A stretch of 64,000 nt of DNA from CBDDEH01 sp965226865 (GTDB lineage Bacteria > Chloroflexota > Dehalococcoidia > Lucifugimonadales > JAGWBF01): assembly GCA_965226865.1 (NCBI GenBank), contig CBDDEH010000003.1, forward strand, positions 372,001 to 436,000, written 5' to 3'. Numbering within the stretch: the stretch's first letter is position 1; the number at the start of each line of letters is the position of its first letter. Positions 9,403 through 18,698 of this stretch are shown piece by piece. Position numbers and translations under genes: made by a program. Under the pieces are notes generated by a model. It was not told where the DNA came from, made no database searches, and saw nothing but the letters and a program-made list of their open reading frames with translations.

Positions 9403-9587
9403 CCAGTGTGCACCTCCCTACATGCTCTGCCAGGGTCGTTCGTACTCACCTTGTCCGTCAGTGTACGCGATGTAGTGGGTCTTTGGTACCACGATCTCAC
9501 TTCGTTAACGACGACCGCTTTTGGTGATAATATAAGGAACCTAATACCTAACCATCCTAGGGCAAAATACAGAAAGGGGGCCAAGAG

Positions 9588-10724
9588 ATGAAGCAAGGCT
9601 TCCGAGTGATGGATAGTGACCTCCATTTGTTTGAACCTCCCGACATTTACGACCAGTACCTTGAGGATCGATTCAAGTCCCAGGCACCGAAATATGTCCC
9701 CGCCCCCGGAAACGTCTACGGCGATTGGCTAATAAAGATTCCGGGGCAAGGCGAACCGGTACCCCAGTTCCCCGGCACAAGGGAGGCATTGGTCGGCCGA
9801 AAGAAGCAGAGGCTTTCAGTACTTCAGAAGACTATTGAATACGACTATGGCCCTGAAAGCATGCTAAAAGCGATGGACGTTGAAGGGATAGACGTAGCTA
9901 TTGCATTCACGACTCGCAGCCGAGGCCATGTTACCATCGATGATCTAGACCCCGAATACGCTATCGCTGTTTGCCGTGCCTTTAACGACTATTTGGCTGA
10001 TTTTTGCGGAGCAGCGCCTGACCGTCTTAAGGGCTGCGCACTTCTGACCCTACACAGTGTGGAGCTGGCGGTGGAAGAAGTTCGGCGGGCTGTAAAGGGC
10101 TTGAATATGGTGGGGCTGACAATGATACCTAACCCCATCAACGGCCGATACCTACACGACCCTGAATGCGACCTACTATGGAAGGAAATCCAGGACTTGG
10201 ACGTACCTGTGTGTTTCCACGAGACCAACGTGGGGTATAATAGGGGCCATCTGTCCAACTGGTTGCGAGATCACCCCAGCTCTTCTACCCTCACCCAGAT
10301 GTTCGCCTTTTCTCCCAGCCTTATGCAGGCTATTGGCAGCCTTATTTTTGGGGGAGTTCTCGACAGGTTTCCAAAGCTACGTGTGGCTTTCTTAGAGGGT
10401 AATTGTAGCTGGTTGCCGTGGCTCTTGTGGCGCCTGGATGAGCATTGGGAAATGTACAGGGAATGGGAACCGATACAGCTTTCCATGAAGCCTAGCGAAT
10501 ATCTGTTACGCCAGGGGTTTGTTTCCGTGGAGACTGGCGAGACTTACTCGAAGTATGTAGTGGACGCGTTCGGAGACGACATATTAGTAACGTCAACCGA
10601 TTGGCCCCACTTCGACTCCGCATACCCCCACGCTATAGACAATTTTTTGGGGATGCCGGGATTCAGCGACGAGACCAAACGGAAAGTGTTGTGGGACAAC
10701 TGCGTACGCCTATACAATCTTTAG
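9588..10724 (+). CDS. Amidohydrolase family 2 (COG2159, ACMSD-like)
   Basis: 378 residues forming a metal-dependent TIM-barrel hydrolase. Visible elements are MDSDLHLFEPPD (DxH metal motif), GLTMIPNPINGRYLHDPECD, VCFHETN (metal His), FLEGNCSWLPWLLWRLDEHW and STDWPHFDSAYP (metal Asp). Family members decarboxylate or hydrolyse aromatic and carboxylated substrates such as ACMS or gamma-resorcylate; the substrate here is unknown. An AAAGGGGG ribosome site precedes the ATG. The gene meets the minus-strand hydrolase end to end with a 4-base overlap. Such genes are often expanded in SAR202-like Chloroflexota (inference). Confidence 0.93.
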   Translation: MKQGFRVMDSDLHLFEPPDIYDQYLEDRFKSQAPKYVPAPGNVYGDWLIKIPGQGEPVPQFPGTREALVGRKKQRLSVLQKTIEYDYGPESMLKAMDVEGIDVAIAFTTRSRGHVTIDDLDPEYAIAVCRAFNDYLADFCGAAPDRLKGCALLTLHSVELAVEEVRRAVKGLNMVGLTMIPNPINGRYLHDPECDLLWKEIQDLDVPVCFHETNVGYNRGHLSNWLRDHPSSSTLTQMFAFSPSLMQAIGSLIFGGVLDRFPKLRVAFLEGNCSWLPWLLWRLDEHWEMYREWEPIQLSMKPSEYLLRQGFVSVETGETYSKYVVDAFGDDILVTSTDWPHFDSAYPHAIDNFLGMPGFSDETKRKVLWDNCVRLYNL

Positions 10725-11623
10725 TTGCCTTTTCGCAAGTGTTCTCTTAGCCAGTCTTTAACCGTCCCCAGTACCTGACTCAAGTGAGGCTCCGCATAAA
10801 CCCCGTAGTGACCGATACCCGGGACGACCCACAGTTTTTTGGGCTCTTTGGTGCGGTTGTACATATCTATCGTCTCATCGGCGGGCGTGCCGGTATCCTT
10901 TTCTGCTGCGATGTAGAGGATTGCCCTGGGTGAAATACTGTCCACCACGTCTACCGGTTTGAACTCCAGCAACTTCTCTGCCGTTGCCAAAGAATAGGGC
11001 GTGCTTTTAAAGTGCTCCATCTCGGGTATCTTTCTATACGTCGTCTGTAGTTCCTGATTAGACGAAGAGTCCCTCCCCAGAATCTCTCCGGGCTCCAGAA
11101 GCTTGGACCTCCCAGTTAAAACTCTGGACCTGCTGTCTTCGGCAACTCGCTCGATAAATTCCAGGTATTCCGAATGGCGCCTCAGACTCCTCATCCAGCG
11201 ACCTCCATCGCCCCAACCCAGAACGCTGACAGCGCACATGACCCGTTCATCGACTCCCGCCACGTAAGCGACCATTCCCCCTCCGAAGCTCCATCCCGCT
11301 AAGCCCAAACGTTCTGGGTCGACTTCTGGATGAGTTTCCAGGTAAGTCAGGGCGTTTCGAATGTCCTCAGCTTGTTCCAGGGGATATAGCCGTCCGCGCT
11401 CGCCCTCACTTTCTCCAACTCCACGGTAATCCCAGATCAGTACCACGAATCCCAAGTCCGCCAGTTGGCGGGCAAGGTGGGGAAACCAGAAGTATTCCTT
11501 GATCCCCACCATACCCTGGCACAACACGACACCAGGACAGCCTTTGTCTTCGGCGTCGTCAGGTTCGAAGACCGTGGCGGCTATTTTCAAACCATCGCTA
11601 TAGAAGCCAACTTTCTTTCCCAT
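10721..11623 (-). CDS. Alpha/beta hydrolase (dienelactone hydrolase-like)
   Basis: 300 residues. The nucleophile motif GWSFGGG (GxSxG) is preceded by LIWDYRGVGESEGERGRLYP and HPEVDPERLGLA, the acid sits near YIAAEKDTGTPADE and the catalytic His in VVPGIGHYGVY. This layout matches alpha/beta hydrolases of the DLH/S9-like group acting on small esters or lactones. There is no signal peptide. It is followed on the minus strand (upstream gene at 11652-12065) by a SnoaL-like protein and ABC permeases, suggesting a small catabolic cluster. Substrate unknown. Confidence 0.92.
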   Translation of the reverse strand: MGKKVGFYSDGLKIAATVFEPDDAEDKGCPGVVLCQGMVGIKEYFWFPHLARQLADLGFVVLIWDYRGVGESEGERGRLYPLEQAEDIRNALTYLETHPEVDPERLGLAGWSFGGGMVAYVAGVDERVMCAVSVLGWGDGGRWMRSLRRHSEYLEFIERVAEDSRSRVLTGRSKLLEPGEILGRDSSSNQELQTTYRKIPEMEHFKSTPYSLATAEKLLEFKPVDVVDSISPRAILYIAAEKDTGTPADETIDMYNRTKEPKKLWVVPGIGHYGVYAEPHLSQVLGTVKDWLREHLRKGN

Positions 11624-11651
11624 TCTCCCGCTCTTACGCTTTAATCCCTCT

Positions 11652-12065
11652 CTATGGCATAGCGCCGATCTGTTGCATCAGCTTCAGGTTGTCGCGGACG
11701 CCCCAAGTTTCCACAATCTTGCCGCTATCGAAACGGTAAATGGCGATGGTCGTTACCTCCACCTTTTTCCCGGAAGGAGCTATTCCCAGCAACTCCCCTT
11801 TGTGCGTACCCGTCATCGTCAAGCGGATCGCTACCTTATCACCCTCGGTTATCATGTCCTCGATTGTAAACTTAAGGTCTGGGAAGGCCGTGTGGTACCT
11901 GACTAGCAGCTGCCTGACGCCCTCGACCCCCTGAATCAATCCGGGCGCGAGACCGTGGTTGATCAGGTCTTTTGCCCATAGTTCGTCCAAGATCGTAACG
12001 TTTCCCTCATTGACGACTTCATCACAGTAACGGCGAACTATCGCCTGGTTTTCTTCTCTCGACAT
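11652..12065 (-). CDS. SnoaL-like / ester cyclase-type protein
   Basis: 137 residues starting MSREENQAIVRRYCDEVVNEGN, with FPDLKFTIEDMITEGDKVAIRLTMTGTHKG, the standard pattern of the SnoaL-like (NTF2-fold) family, and ending in GKIVETWGVRDNLKLMQQIGAMP. Such proteins cyclise or isomerise polyketide or small esters in some pathways, but many are of unknown role. It lies 5 bases downstream of the DppC-like gene and 28 upstream of the hydrolase start, so the group probably forms one minus-strand operon. Confidence 0.9.
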   Translation of the reverse strand: MSREENQAIVRRYCDEVVNEGNVTILDELWAKDLINHGLAPGLIQGVEGVRQLLVRYHTAFPDLKFTIEDMITEGDKVAIRLTMTGTHKGELLGIAPSGKKVEVTTIAIYRFDSGKIVETWGVRDNLKLMQQIGAMP

Positions 12066-12070
12066 ACTTG

Positions 12071-12985
12071 TTACCGTCCTCTAAGCCTTGGGTCAAAGGC
12101 ATCTCGAATGCCGTCGCCGAACAGGTTGAAAGATAATACTACCAGAGTGATGGCCACTCCTGGGAACACTACCAGCCACCAGATGGGTGACAGCGCGGAT
12201 GACACGGCTTCTCCAAGCATATTACCCCAGGTGGGAGTTGGAGGCGGCACGCCGGCCCCGATAAAGCCCAGAGACGCTTCTATTACGATCGCCACACCCA
12301 AGTGTGCCGTGGCAAGCACCAAGTAAGGTGCGAAACACTGGGGCGCTACGTGAAAAGCCATTATCCGGAGGTCAGATCCACCGAAGGCCCTGGCTGCGGT
12401 CACATAACCCTGCTCCTTGACTGTCAGGGCTACGGACCGTACAACCCTAACCCCAAAGGGCAGACGTGTAACGGCTATAGCGATCACAACTGGCCAGAAT
12501 CCGGACCCGATGGCCACTACTAGTATCAACCCCAGAATCAACGCAGGAAAAGACATGACCATTTCCAAGAGGCGCTGACTGATCATATCGAAAGAGCCTC
12601 CCCAATACCCGCTGGCGACTCCCCAAATTGCTCCAATACTTGTCCCGAACAACACAGACAAAACGGCAACCGCCAAAGAAATACGTCCGCCGTGAATCAA
12701 CCTGCTGAAGAGGTCCCTGCCGGCATAGTCTGTACCCAGTACAAATGAGGATGAGGGGGCTTCCTTTAAATGGTCTATGTTCGTGCTGCGGGGGTCATGA
12801 GGCGCGATAATAGGGGCTGCGATTGCCATGATGGCTACTATGGCCAGGATAACCGCCCCCGCGAACCCAAGGGGAAATCGTCTTGCGAAGTTTGCCACGC
12901 CACTGATCGTCTTTCTTACCAGAACGACGAATTCAGCGTAGACGTTGCGCGCTGTCAATAGCTGGACGTTTTCTTGGCTCTTCAC
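12071..12985 (-). CDS. ABC transporter permease, DppC-like
   Basis: 304 residues, an inner-membrane permease of the dipeptide/oligopeptide/nickel class. An N-terminal hydrophobic segment follows FARRFPLGFAGAVILAIVAI; then come HDPRSTNIDHLKEAPSSSFVLGTDYAGRDLFSRLIHGGRISL, a DppC hallmark, and the EAA loop AARAFGGSDLRIMAFHVAPQ that contacts the ATPase, with five to six membrane spans. It follows the DppB-like gene by 33 bases. No substrate-binding protein or ATPase gene is nearby, probably because the upstream part of the operon was lost at the junction near 13.93 kb. Confidence 0.93.
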   Translation of the reverse strand: MKSQENVQLLTARNVYAEFVVLVRKTISGVANFARRFPLGFAGAVILAIVAIMAIAAPIIAPHDPRSTNIDHLKEAPSSSFVLGTDYAGRDLFSRLIHGGRISLAVAVLSVLFGTSIGAIWGVASGYWGGSFDMISQRLLEMVMSFPALILGLILVVAIGSGFWPVVIAIAVTRLPFGVRVVRSVALTVKEQGYVTAARAFGGSDLRIMAFHVAPQCFAPYLVLATAHLGVAIVIEASLGFIGAGVPPPTPTWGNMLGEAVSSALSPIWWLVVFPGVAITLVVLSFNLFGDGIRDAFDPRLRGR

Positions 12986-13018
12986 AAAAGACTCCAGGCA
13001 TCTGCGAGGTTTGGGAGA

Positions 13019-13930
13019 TTAGTTGAACCTTATTCTGGGGTCCAACCAGCCATAGCTTAGGTCTATTAGTAGGTTTATTACCACGAAAACAGTCGCGTAC
13101 AGCAGCACCAGGTTCTGGATCACCACATAATCCCTGTCGGTAAAGGCCTGGATTAGAGAGGTTCCCAGCCCTGGCACGCCAAATGCTAGTTCGACGGCTA
13201 CGGATCCGCCCAGGAGATAGCCAAGGAGGATGCCGGAAAGAGTAACCACCGGTAGCAACGCATTCCGCAAGGCGTGGCGCAACATCACCATGCGTTCGGT
13301 CAATCCCTTGGCACGGGCGGTTCGTATGTAGTCTTCACGGATAACCTCAAGTAAAGAGGAACGAGTCATTCGAGCTATATAAGCAGAAGTGGAAAGCCCC
13401 AGGACGATAGCTGGACCAAGGACGATCTGCATGTTTCCTACGGGATCATCCCATATGGTTATGATTCCTAAAGGCGAATGCCAGCTAAAAGCTTTTAGGA
13501 GAACCAGGACAATGACGGCTCCCACCCAGAAATTGGGAATCGCGAGGAAAAGAATAGTGAGAAATCTCGAAAGGTAATCTACGACACTGTTTTGCTTTAA
13601 GGCGCTTATGATGCCTGCAGGTAGTCCAACTAACCAAGAGATGATCACCGCCATGATTGCGATCTCCGCCGTGATGGGGCCGCGGCGCTTTATCAAATCG
13701 GCAACTGTGTTGGCACGCCAGAAGGACTTGCCCAACGTCCCGGTAAAGATGTCTTTAATCCAGTTACCGTATTGCTGGTAGAGTGGTTTGTTGAGACCCA
13801 GTTGGTCCTCTATCCGCTCCCGGTCAACCTCCCGGACGCTGCCACCACCCTCCTCACCAAACACCACAAATAGGACGTCTCCAGGTATGATCCGCATGAC
13901 CAGAAAGATGACGATAGTGACTCCCAGGCA
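13019..13930 (-). pseudogene. ABC transporter permease, DppB-like, N-terminus lost
   Basis: The protein is recognisable from LGVTIVIFLVMRIIPGDVL, normally about 20 residues after the start of DppB-type permeases, through GKSFWRANTVADLIKRRGPIT and the EAA loop ARAKGLTERMVMLRHALRNALLP to WLDPRIRFN. Upstream of about 13930 the frame stays open to 14212 but encodes the antisense of a histidine-kinase coiled coil (repeated FSERCFRPSQI peptides), not a permease N-terminus. The first membrane segment and the native start are therefore missing. It would partner the DppC-like protein; whether a short form is made is doubtful. Confidence 0.82.
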
Positions 13931-13975
13931 ACTCGCCTTCCCAACGGACAATCGGCTGGCAGTCAACTGGCCGCT

Positions 13976-16245
13976 GACTTCGCGCAGTCTGAAACATCTC
14001 TCAGAGAACAGACGGCTGTCGCGGAAAAAAGTGCCGTTGATCTGGCTCGGTCTGAAACATCTCTCAGAGAACAAACGGCTGTCGTAGAAAAAAGCGCCGT
14101 CGATCTGGCTCGGTCCGAAGAGGCCGTACGCAGCAAATAATACTCTGAATGCCATCCTCCACAGTATCGGAGATGGACTAATAGTGGTGGACCAGCATGG
14201 CGGTCTCATCATGTTTAACCCCTCAGCCCAGGAGATAGTTGATTTCGTTCGAGTGGCCGATGACGGACGTAGAATCAGTCAATCCAATCCGTTCGAGGCA
14301 GCGACTTCACAGGATCGTATAGGTTTCTTCCTACCGGACAAAGCGACTCCTTATCCGGCTACTCAATCGCCTTTGGAACGGGCGTTTGATGGGGAATCCG
14401 TATACGACGCGGAGGTGTTTTGCTGCCTGTCAGAGTCGAATGAAGGTAAGTGGATAAGTATCACCGCCAGGCCTGTCGTAGATGAACAGGAGGGTCTACG
14501 GGGGCGGTTGCCATATTTCGCGATATCGCAGAGCGTAAGCAAGCTGAGGAAACTCTAGCTGCCGTGAATCGAAAGCTAGAGACCGAGCTTCAGAAACGTG
14601 TACAGGCAGTCAAACTCGCTCAGCAAGCCAGCCAATTTTCCGAGAATGTTATCGCAACAGTGTTTGAGCCTCTGATAGTACTGGGCTCCAGCCTGAAAAT
14701 CATATTAGCCAACCGGTCTTTTTACGACACCTTCAAACTCACTCAGGAAGAGATCCAGGGGAAGTTGTTCTATGAACTGGCGAACCTCCAATGGGATATT
14801 CCTGAACTGCGTAGTGCCCTGGAGGGAGTGCTATCCCAAAATGAGGATGTCAAGAATTTCCAGGTTGAAGACGAGTTCGAGTCTGTTGGCCACAAGGTGA
14901 TGCTTCTGAATGCTCGCCGGATTCGTCGAGAGGACGTTGCTACAGACCTGATTTTGCTGACAATCCAGGACGTCACCGAGCGCAAGCAGCCGGAGGCTGA
15001 GCTAAGAAAATCACAAGAGTATGCCCATGGCCTGATTGAGAGCTCTCTGGACATGATCATTTCGGTGGACGAGGAACGTCGAATCGTCGAGTTCAATCTG
15101 GCGGCCCAGGAGACCTTCGGCTACGACAAACCTGAAGTCCTCGGGAAGCCCGTCGACATCTTATATGCCAATCCAGCGGAAGGACGTCAGGTCCATAAAA
15201 TGGCCAAGGGGAAGGGCCAATTTACGACCGAAGTGATAAACGTACGGAAGACCGGAGAGACGTTCCCGGCCTTTGTCGCCGCTTCTTCCCTGCGAAACGA
15301 CGTTGGTGAGTTCTTGGGTGTGATGGGTGTCTCCCGAGATATAACCCAAAGCAAGAAAGCGGAATCTGCGCTACGCGCAAGTCAGCAGCGATTTCGTAGT
15401 CTTGTCGAACACGCAGGGGACGCGTTCTTCCTGTCTGATTCCCAGACCAGATTTCTTGAAGTGAACCAAAGGGCATGTGATAGCTTGGGTTATACTCGCG
15501 ATGAGCTACTGAATCTGTCGGTTGGGGACATTGATCCAAATTTTTCCAAGGAGCGCTTTGAAGAGAGATCCGGAACACTGACCCCTGGGTTCGCGATGAC
15601 GCTGAACGGTGTCCACCGGAGAAAGAATGGAACCACGTTCCCTGTGGAAATCCGGTTGGTAACGTTGGAGTCTAAGGAAGACCGTCTCTTTCTCTCTCTA
15701 GCCCGCGACGTTACAGAGCGCAAACGAACAGAAGCCACACTAACACGCCTCCGGGCGATAATGGAGGGAACGCCCCACTTCGTTGGCATGGCAGACCGCA
15801 ACGGAAGGGTTATGTGGGTAAATCGCGCTGGCCGTCAAATGACGGGAGTCCCAGAAGACGAAGATGTCGCCGCACTCCACATCCCGGACTTCCACCCGAA
15901 ATGGGCGACCGATATACTGCAAAACGAAGCTCTCCCCTGCGCGGTACGCGATGGCGTGTGGACAGGAGAGGCGGCTTTCAAGAGCAGAGATGGGCGGGAG
16001 ATTCCCGCTGCTATCGTAATCATCTCCCACAAATCGCAAGAAGGAGAGGTGGAGTTTTTCTCCACCATATCCCGCGACATTACCGAGAGCAAGCGGGCGG
16101 AAGCCGAAATAACGCAACTCAATAAGGACCTCGAGCGACGCGTAAAAGAGCGCACCGCGGAGCTGGCCAGTGCTAACAAAGAGTTAGAAGCGTTCAGTTA
16201 CTCTGTTTCCCACGATTTGCGCGCGCCTCTCAGGGGCATAGACGG
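13976..16245 (+). pseudogene. Multi-PAS histidine kinase, truncated at both ends, one frameshift
   Basis: Starts inside a coiled-coil linker (SETSLREQTAVAEKSAVDLAR, repeated twice), followed by PAS domains at about 14160-14500, 14620-14990, 15010-15350, 15370-15720 and 15740-16100, each closing with DITxxKxAE-type linkers (QDVTERKQPEAEL, RDITQSKKAESAL, RDVTERKRTEATL, RDITESKRAEAEI). The phosphoacceptor segment AFSYSVSHDLRAPLRGIDG contains the HisKA His, and the gene then runs straight into the CRISPR array at 16246, so the rest of the DHp domain and the ATPase are missing. Near 14505 a G run is one base short, moving the frame. It cannot act as a kinase as it stands. Confidence 0.9.
13985..14116 (+). 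repeat. 63-bp tandem repeat in the kinase coiled coil
   Basis: Two units of 63 bases (21 codons, three heptads), each encoding SETSLREQTAVxEKSAVDLAR, lie head to tail and differ at a few positions. The length matches whole heptads of a signalling helix between sensor modules. Confidence 0.75.
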
Positions 16246-16456
16246 GGTCTATCCCCACGTGGGCGGGGGAACCCCAAGGGTCCGGTCCCACGCAGTACAA
16301 TGTCAGGGTCTATCCCCACGTGGGCGGGGGAACCGCCTCGCTCTTCTTCTCGCTGCTGCCTACTGCGGGTCTATCCCCACGTGGGCGGGGGAACCGGAAC
16401 GTAGCTCAATAAACGCCTGGGCCGTCGAGGTCTATCCCCACGTGGGCGGGGGAACC
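16246..16456 (-). CRISPR. Type I-E CRISPR array, 4 repeats, 33-bp spacers
   Basis: Four identical 28-bp repeats at 16246-16273, 16307-16334, 16368-16395 and 16429-16456, separated by three spacers of exactly 33 bp. On the minus strand the repeat starts GGTTCCCCCGCC, has a central ACGT and ends GGGGATAGACC, like I-E repeats, and reads in the cas gene direction. A fourth spacer-sized segment (16457-16488) is followed by a stub sharing only six bases (GGTCTA at 16489). There is almost no space for a leader between the cas2 stop (16502) and the array. The distal repeat joins the truncated kinase gene directly. Confidence 0.95.
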
Positions 16457-16501
16457 CCCATTTCGAGAATATCAGCGGGGTCTAATTATCTCTCTAGATG
16501 G

Positions 16502-16789
16502 TTAATGATATTTGACCAGATAAACCCCGTCGGCGTCCACTATCTCCTTCGGCGATTCTCCCAGCGTTCTTATCTCTTGCCCGCTCACCGCCCCCGGGTC
16601 CCGCCACGTCATCACTATCGACCCCTGTCCAAGCTGGTAGTACCATTCGGACAGGACCTCCCAAATCCGCTCCCGAATGCCGCTGGTGATGTTGGGCGAG
16701 GTGTATACTCCCGGTGCGATCTCCAACATGGCCGAAGCCAGGAATCCACGGTATCGCCCCTCTACGTTTATCGTCACTATCACCGTCAC
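16502..16789 (-). CDS. cas2e: CRISPR-associated Cas2 (type I-E)
   Basis: 95 residues beginning MTVIVTINVEGRYRGFLASAMLEIAPGVYTS, the Cas2e pattern, followed by GIRERIWEVLSEWYYQLGQGSIVMTW. Cas2 dimers bridge two Cas1 dimers in the spacer integrase; the I-E form has a short C-terminal tail that contacts Cas1. The gene overlaps the cas1 stop by 4 bases (ATGA), so translation is coupled. Its stop is only 13 bases from the array stub, unusually close because the leader normally lies there. Confidence 0.94.
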   Translation of the reverse strand: MTVIVTINVEGRYRGFLASAMLEIAPGVYTSPNITSGIRERIWEVLSEWYYQLGQGSIVMTWRDPGAVSGQEIRTLGESPKEIVDADGVYLVKYH

Positions 16790-17811
16790 GGCGCATCTCC
16801 TTGTCCCTGACTTGCTTCTCCCCCGCTGCCCTGGTAAGTTCCCTCCTCGACTGCTGCTTGGTAAATGTCCGCTTCATCCAGGTCCCGGGCTGCCTGCCAG
16901 TCGCCGGCCGGTCCATCGGGACCCATCTCCAGCGGTGGCACGTCCTGAAATAGCGTCTTGATGCGGTCAATCATCTTCGAGATTACCCGCTCCTTCCGCA
17001 GTATATCCCCCGTGGTTCTGCGGGTGTGCCGCTCTATGTCAAGGTGGGGTTGGTCCATGACCGCCCTGGCCGATTGGAACGCCGCGGGCAGCAGGATGGT
17101 GTCCCGGAACAGGTCGGCGATGTCCAGGGGGAAGGCTTCCCCGCTGTGCTCGTGGATGAATCCCAGTTGGGGAATGGCGCCGATGGCCGTGACCGCCACC
17201 ACCGCCGCTGACGTTACGGCCACCGAGGCGTGGTTGATAGCCTGGTTGGGCAGGTCCGCCCAGGGGGTCGGTGCGGTCGTAACTCCGCCGCCGCCAGTTG
17301 ATGCCGTACCGTTGGGCGACCAGGCGGTAGGTCTGCCTCATGCGGGCCCCTTCCACGCCCGCAGCGCCGAAATGTCCTGCTGGGGTAGCACCTCGCCCAA
17401 CCGCAAAGCGTACATCTTGCGGGCAATGGTGATGCGGCCCCCGGCCGGGTCCGCCCACGCCCGCATCTGCCGCCGCGCCACGTCCGAAGTGTCGGGCATC
17501 AGCGGTGGGGCGGTGTAACAGCGGACCCCATCCTCGCCCACGGCGACCAATGCCGTGCCGTGGCGGGCCATCAGCCGCAGGGCGTCGTGGCTCACCGTCG
17601 AGCCGGGCCCCAGCAATATCATTGATAGAGACTGAAAAGGGATGCCGTATTCCCCGCTCTCCAACGCGGTACCGTCGCCTGGCGGCCCCTGGCGTTCAAA
17701 CCGGAGGGTGCCATCGCGCACGGTAAGCGCTCCCCGGGACAGCCACAGCAGGCCGTGCCGGTCGGCGTGGGGAATTCTGGCTGTTTCCAGTCCGAGGCGT
17801 CCCCTCAACAT
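16786..17811 (-). CDS. cas1e: CRISPR-associated Cas1 (type I-E), two compensating frameshifts
   Basis: The integrase subunit that inserts spacers at the leader-repeat junction. The N-terminus MLRGRLGLETARIPHADRHG is in one frame to SALR. Near 17364 a G run appears one base short: adding one G gives LRGVEGARMRQTYRLVAQRYGINW, which restores the catalytic Glu. Near 17262 a run of five C is one base too long: removing one gives DPWADLPNQAINHASVAV and continues to GFIHEHSGEAFPLDIADL (catalytic His and Asp). The two changes cancel, so both ends share a frame, but a stop lies between. With repair it is about 340 residues, normal for Cas1e. An AAGGAAG site precedes the ATG. Confidence 0.9.
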
Positions 17812-17837
17812 TGTTCTCTTCCTTTCGCTTGTTTTCC

Positions 17838-17874
17838 GCCAGCCCCGGCCGGACCCCTTGTGGCCGGGGCTGGC
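17838..17874. promoter_or_regulatory. Perfect 13-bp inverted repeat between cas6e and cas1
   Basis: GCCAGCCCCGGCC and its exact complement flank an 11-base loop. It sits in the 116-base gap between the cas6e stop and the cas1 start, the only sizeable gap among the genes from cas8e to cas2, so it divides the interference from the adaptation genes. No T-run follows on the minus strand, so an attenuator or RNA-processing site is as likely as a terminator. Confidence 0.55.
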
Positions 17875-17927
17875 AACGCATACGGGTATTTTCGGTTGTT
17901 AAGGTGCTTGACCCCAACACCCGCGGA

Positions 17928-18698
17928 TCATGGTCCGGTGGGTTTGCCCGGTGGCCGGAGCAGCAGCATCCCGTAGCCGTAGGACCGGTGCCGGCCCACT
18001 CCCCTGGCCAGCAGCTGGGCGAAAGCATCCGGGTCGGTTATGGTGAGGACGCCGCGCATCACCACGTCCGGCCCCTCGACATAGCGAGAATGCAATTTGC
18101 GAATCGACCGGGTACGCTGGAAGGACACCAGCTTGGTCCGGGACAATTCCAAGCTGACCCCTTGATTGCCGTTGAGCTTGCCGGACAGCCAATCGGCGTA
18201 AACTTCCTCCCGGCTGTGGGGCATTTCTCTTGGGGGAAACGTTTCGGCCTTGACCTGAAAAACATCCTGCTCGGAGCCGGGCCGGGCAGACCCGCCGGAT
18301 TTCCTGAGCACCGGGCGGACCCGCAGCTCGAAGCCCAAACGCTTCCCGGATTGCCATTCTGACGGCATCGGCTTGCTGTCTATGCTCGACGGCGGCAGCG
18401 CCCGCAACTGCTGCGGGTCGGCGAAGGTGTGGGCCGCATCCCGCAAGCCGTCGGCCAGCGCCCGCCCGTAGCCGTACAGGCACCCTCGGCTGCCGGCCCG
18501 AGGGGCAATCAGGCGAAATGGTTTCGGCGCCAGTTCGCCGAAAGTCTCTTTGAGCAGGCAGTGCATCGCGTGGTCCGGGTCTTGCAAACGCCGCAGGCCC
18601 GCCCATCGGTGAAACTCCTGCACGTTGACTTCGGCGCGCAGCATTTGCAACGGGGCCGGCGTCGTGGTGTCGGATTGAGGTAAAACGTCGGTCATCAT
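17928..18698 (-). CDS. cas6e: CRISPR RNA endonuclease Cas6e
   Basis: 256 residues. Cas6e cuts pre-crRNA at the base of the repeat hairpin and remains bound to the crRNA in Cascade. Near the end GVGRHRSYGYGMLLL is the glycine-rich loop typical of RAMP proteins. The N-terminal DPDHAMHCLLKETFGE has His residues in the region of the catalytic His, and the middle contains GYGRALADG. The start at 18698 overlaps the cas5e stop by 4 bases (ATGA), which decides it against the longer ORF from 18875. The hairpin-forming repeat suits this enzyme. Confidence 0.92.
   Translation of the reverse strand: MMTDVLPQSDTTTPAPLQMLRAEVNVQEFHRWAGLRRLQDPDHAMHCLLKETFGELAPKPFRLIAPRAGSRGCLYGYGRALADGLRDAAHTFADPQQLRALPPSSIDSKPMPSEWQSGKRLGFELRVRPVLRKSGGSARPGSEQDVFQVKAETFPPREMPHSREEVYADWLSGKLNGNQGVSLELSRTKLVSFQRTRSIRKLHSRYVEGPDVVMRGVLTITDPDAFAQLLARGVGRHRSYGYGMLLLRPPGKPTGP

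Noticed and set aside
13019..14212. Full-length 397-aa DppB-like protein from ATG 14212
   Set aside because: The first 90 residues are antisense of a kinase coiled coil with a tandem repeat, not a permease N-terminus.
16489..16516. Fifth repeat of the main array
   Set aside because: Only the first six bases match; treated as a stub or chance.
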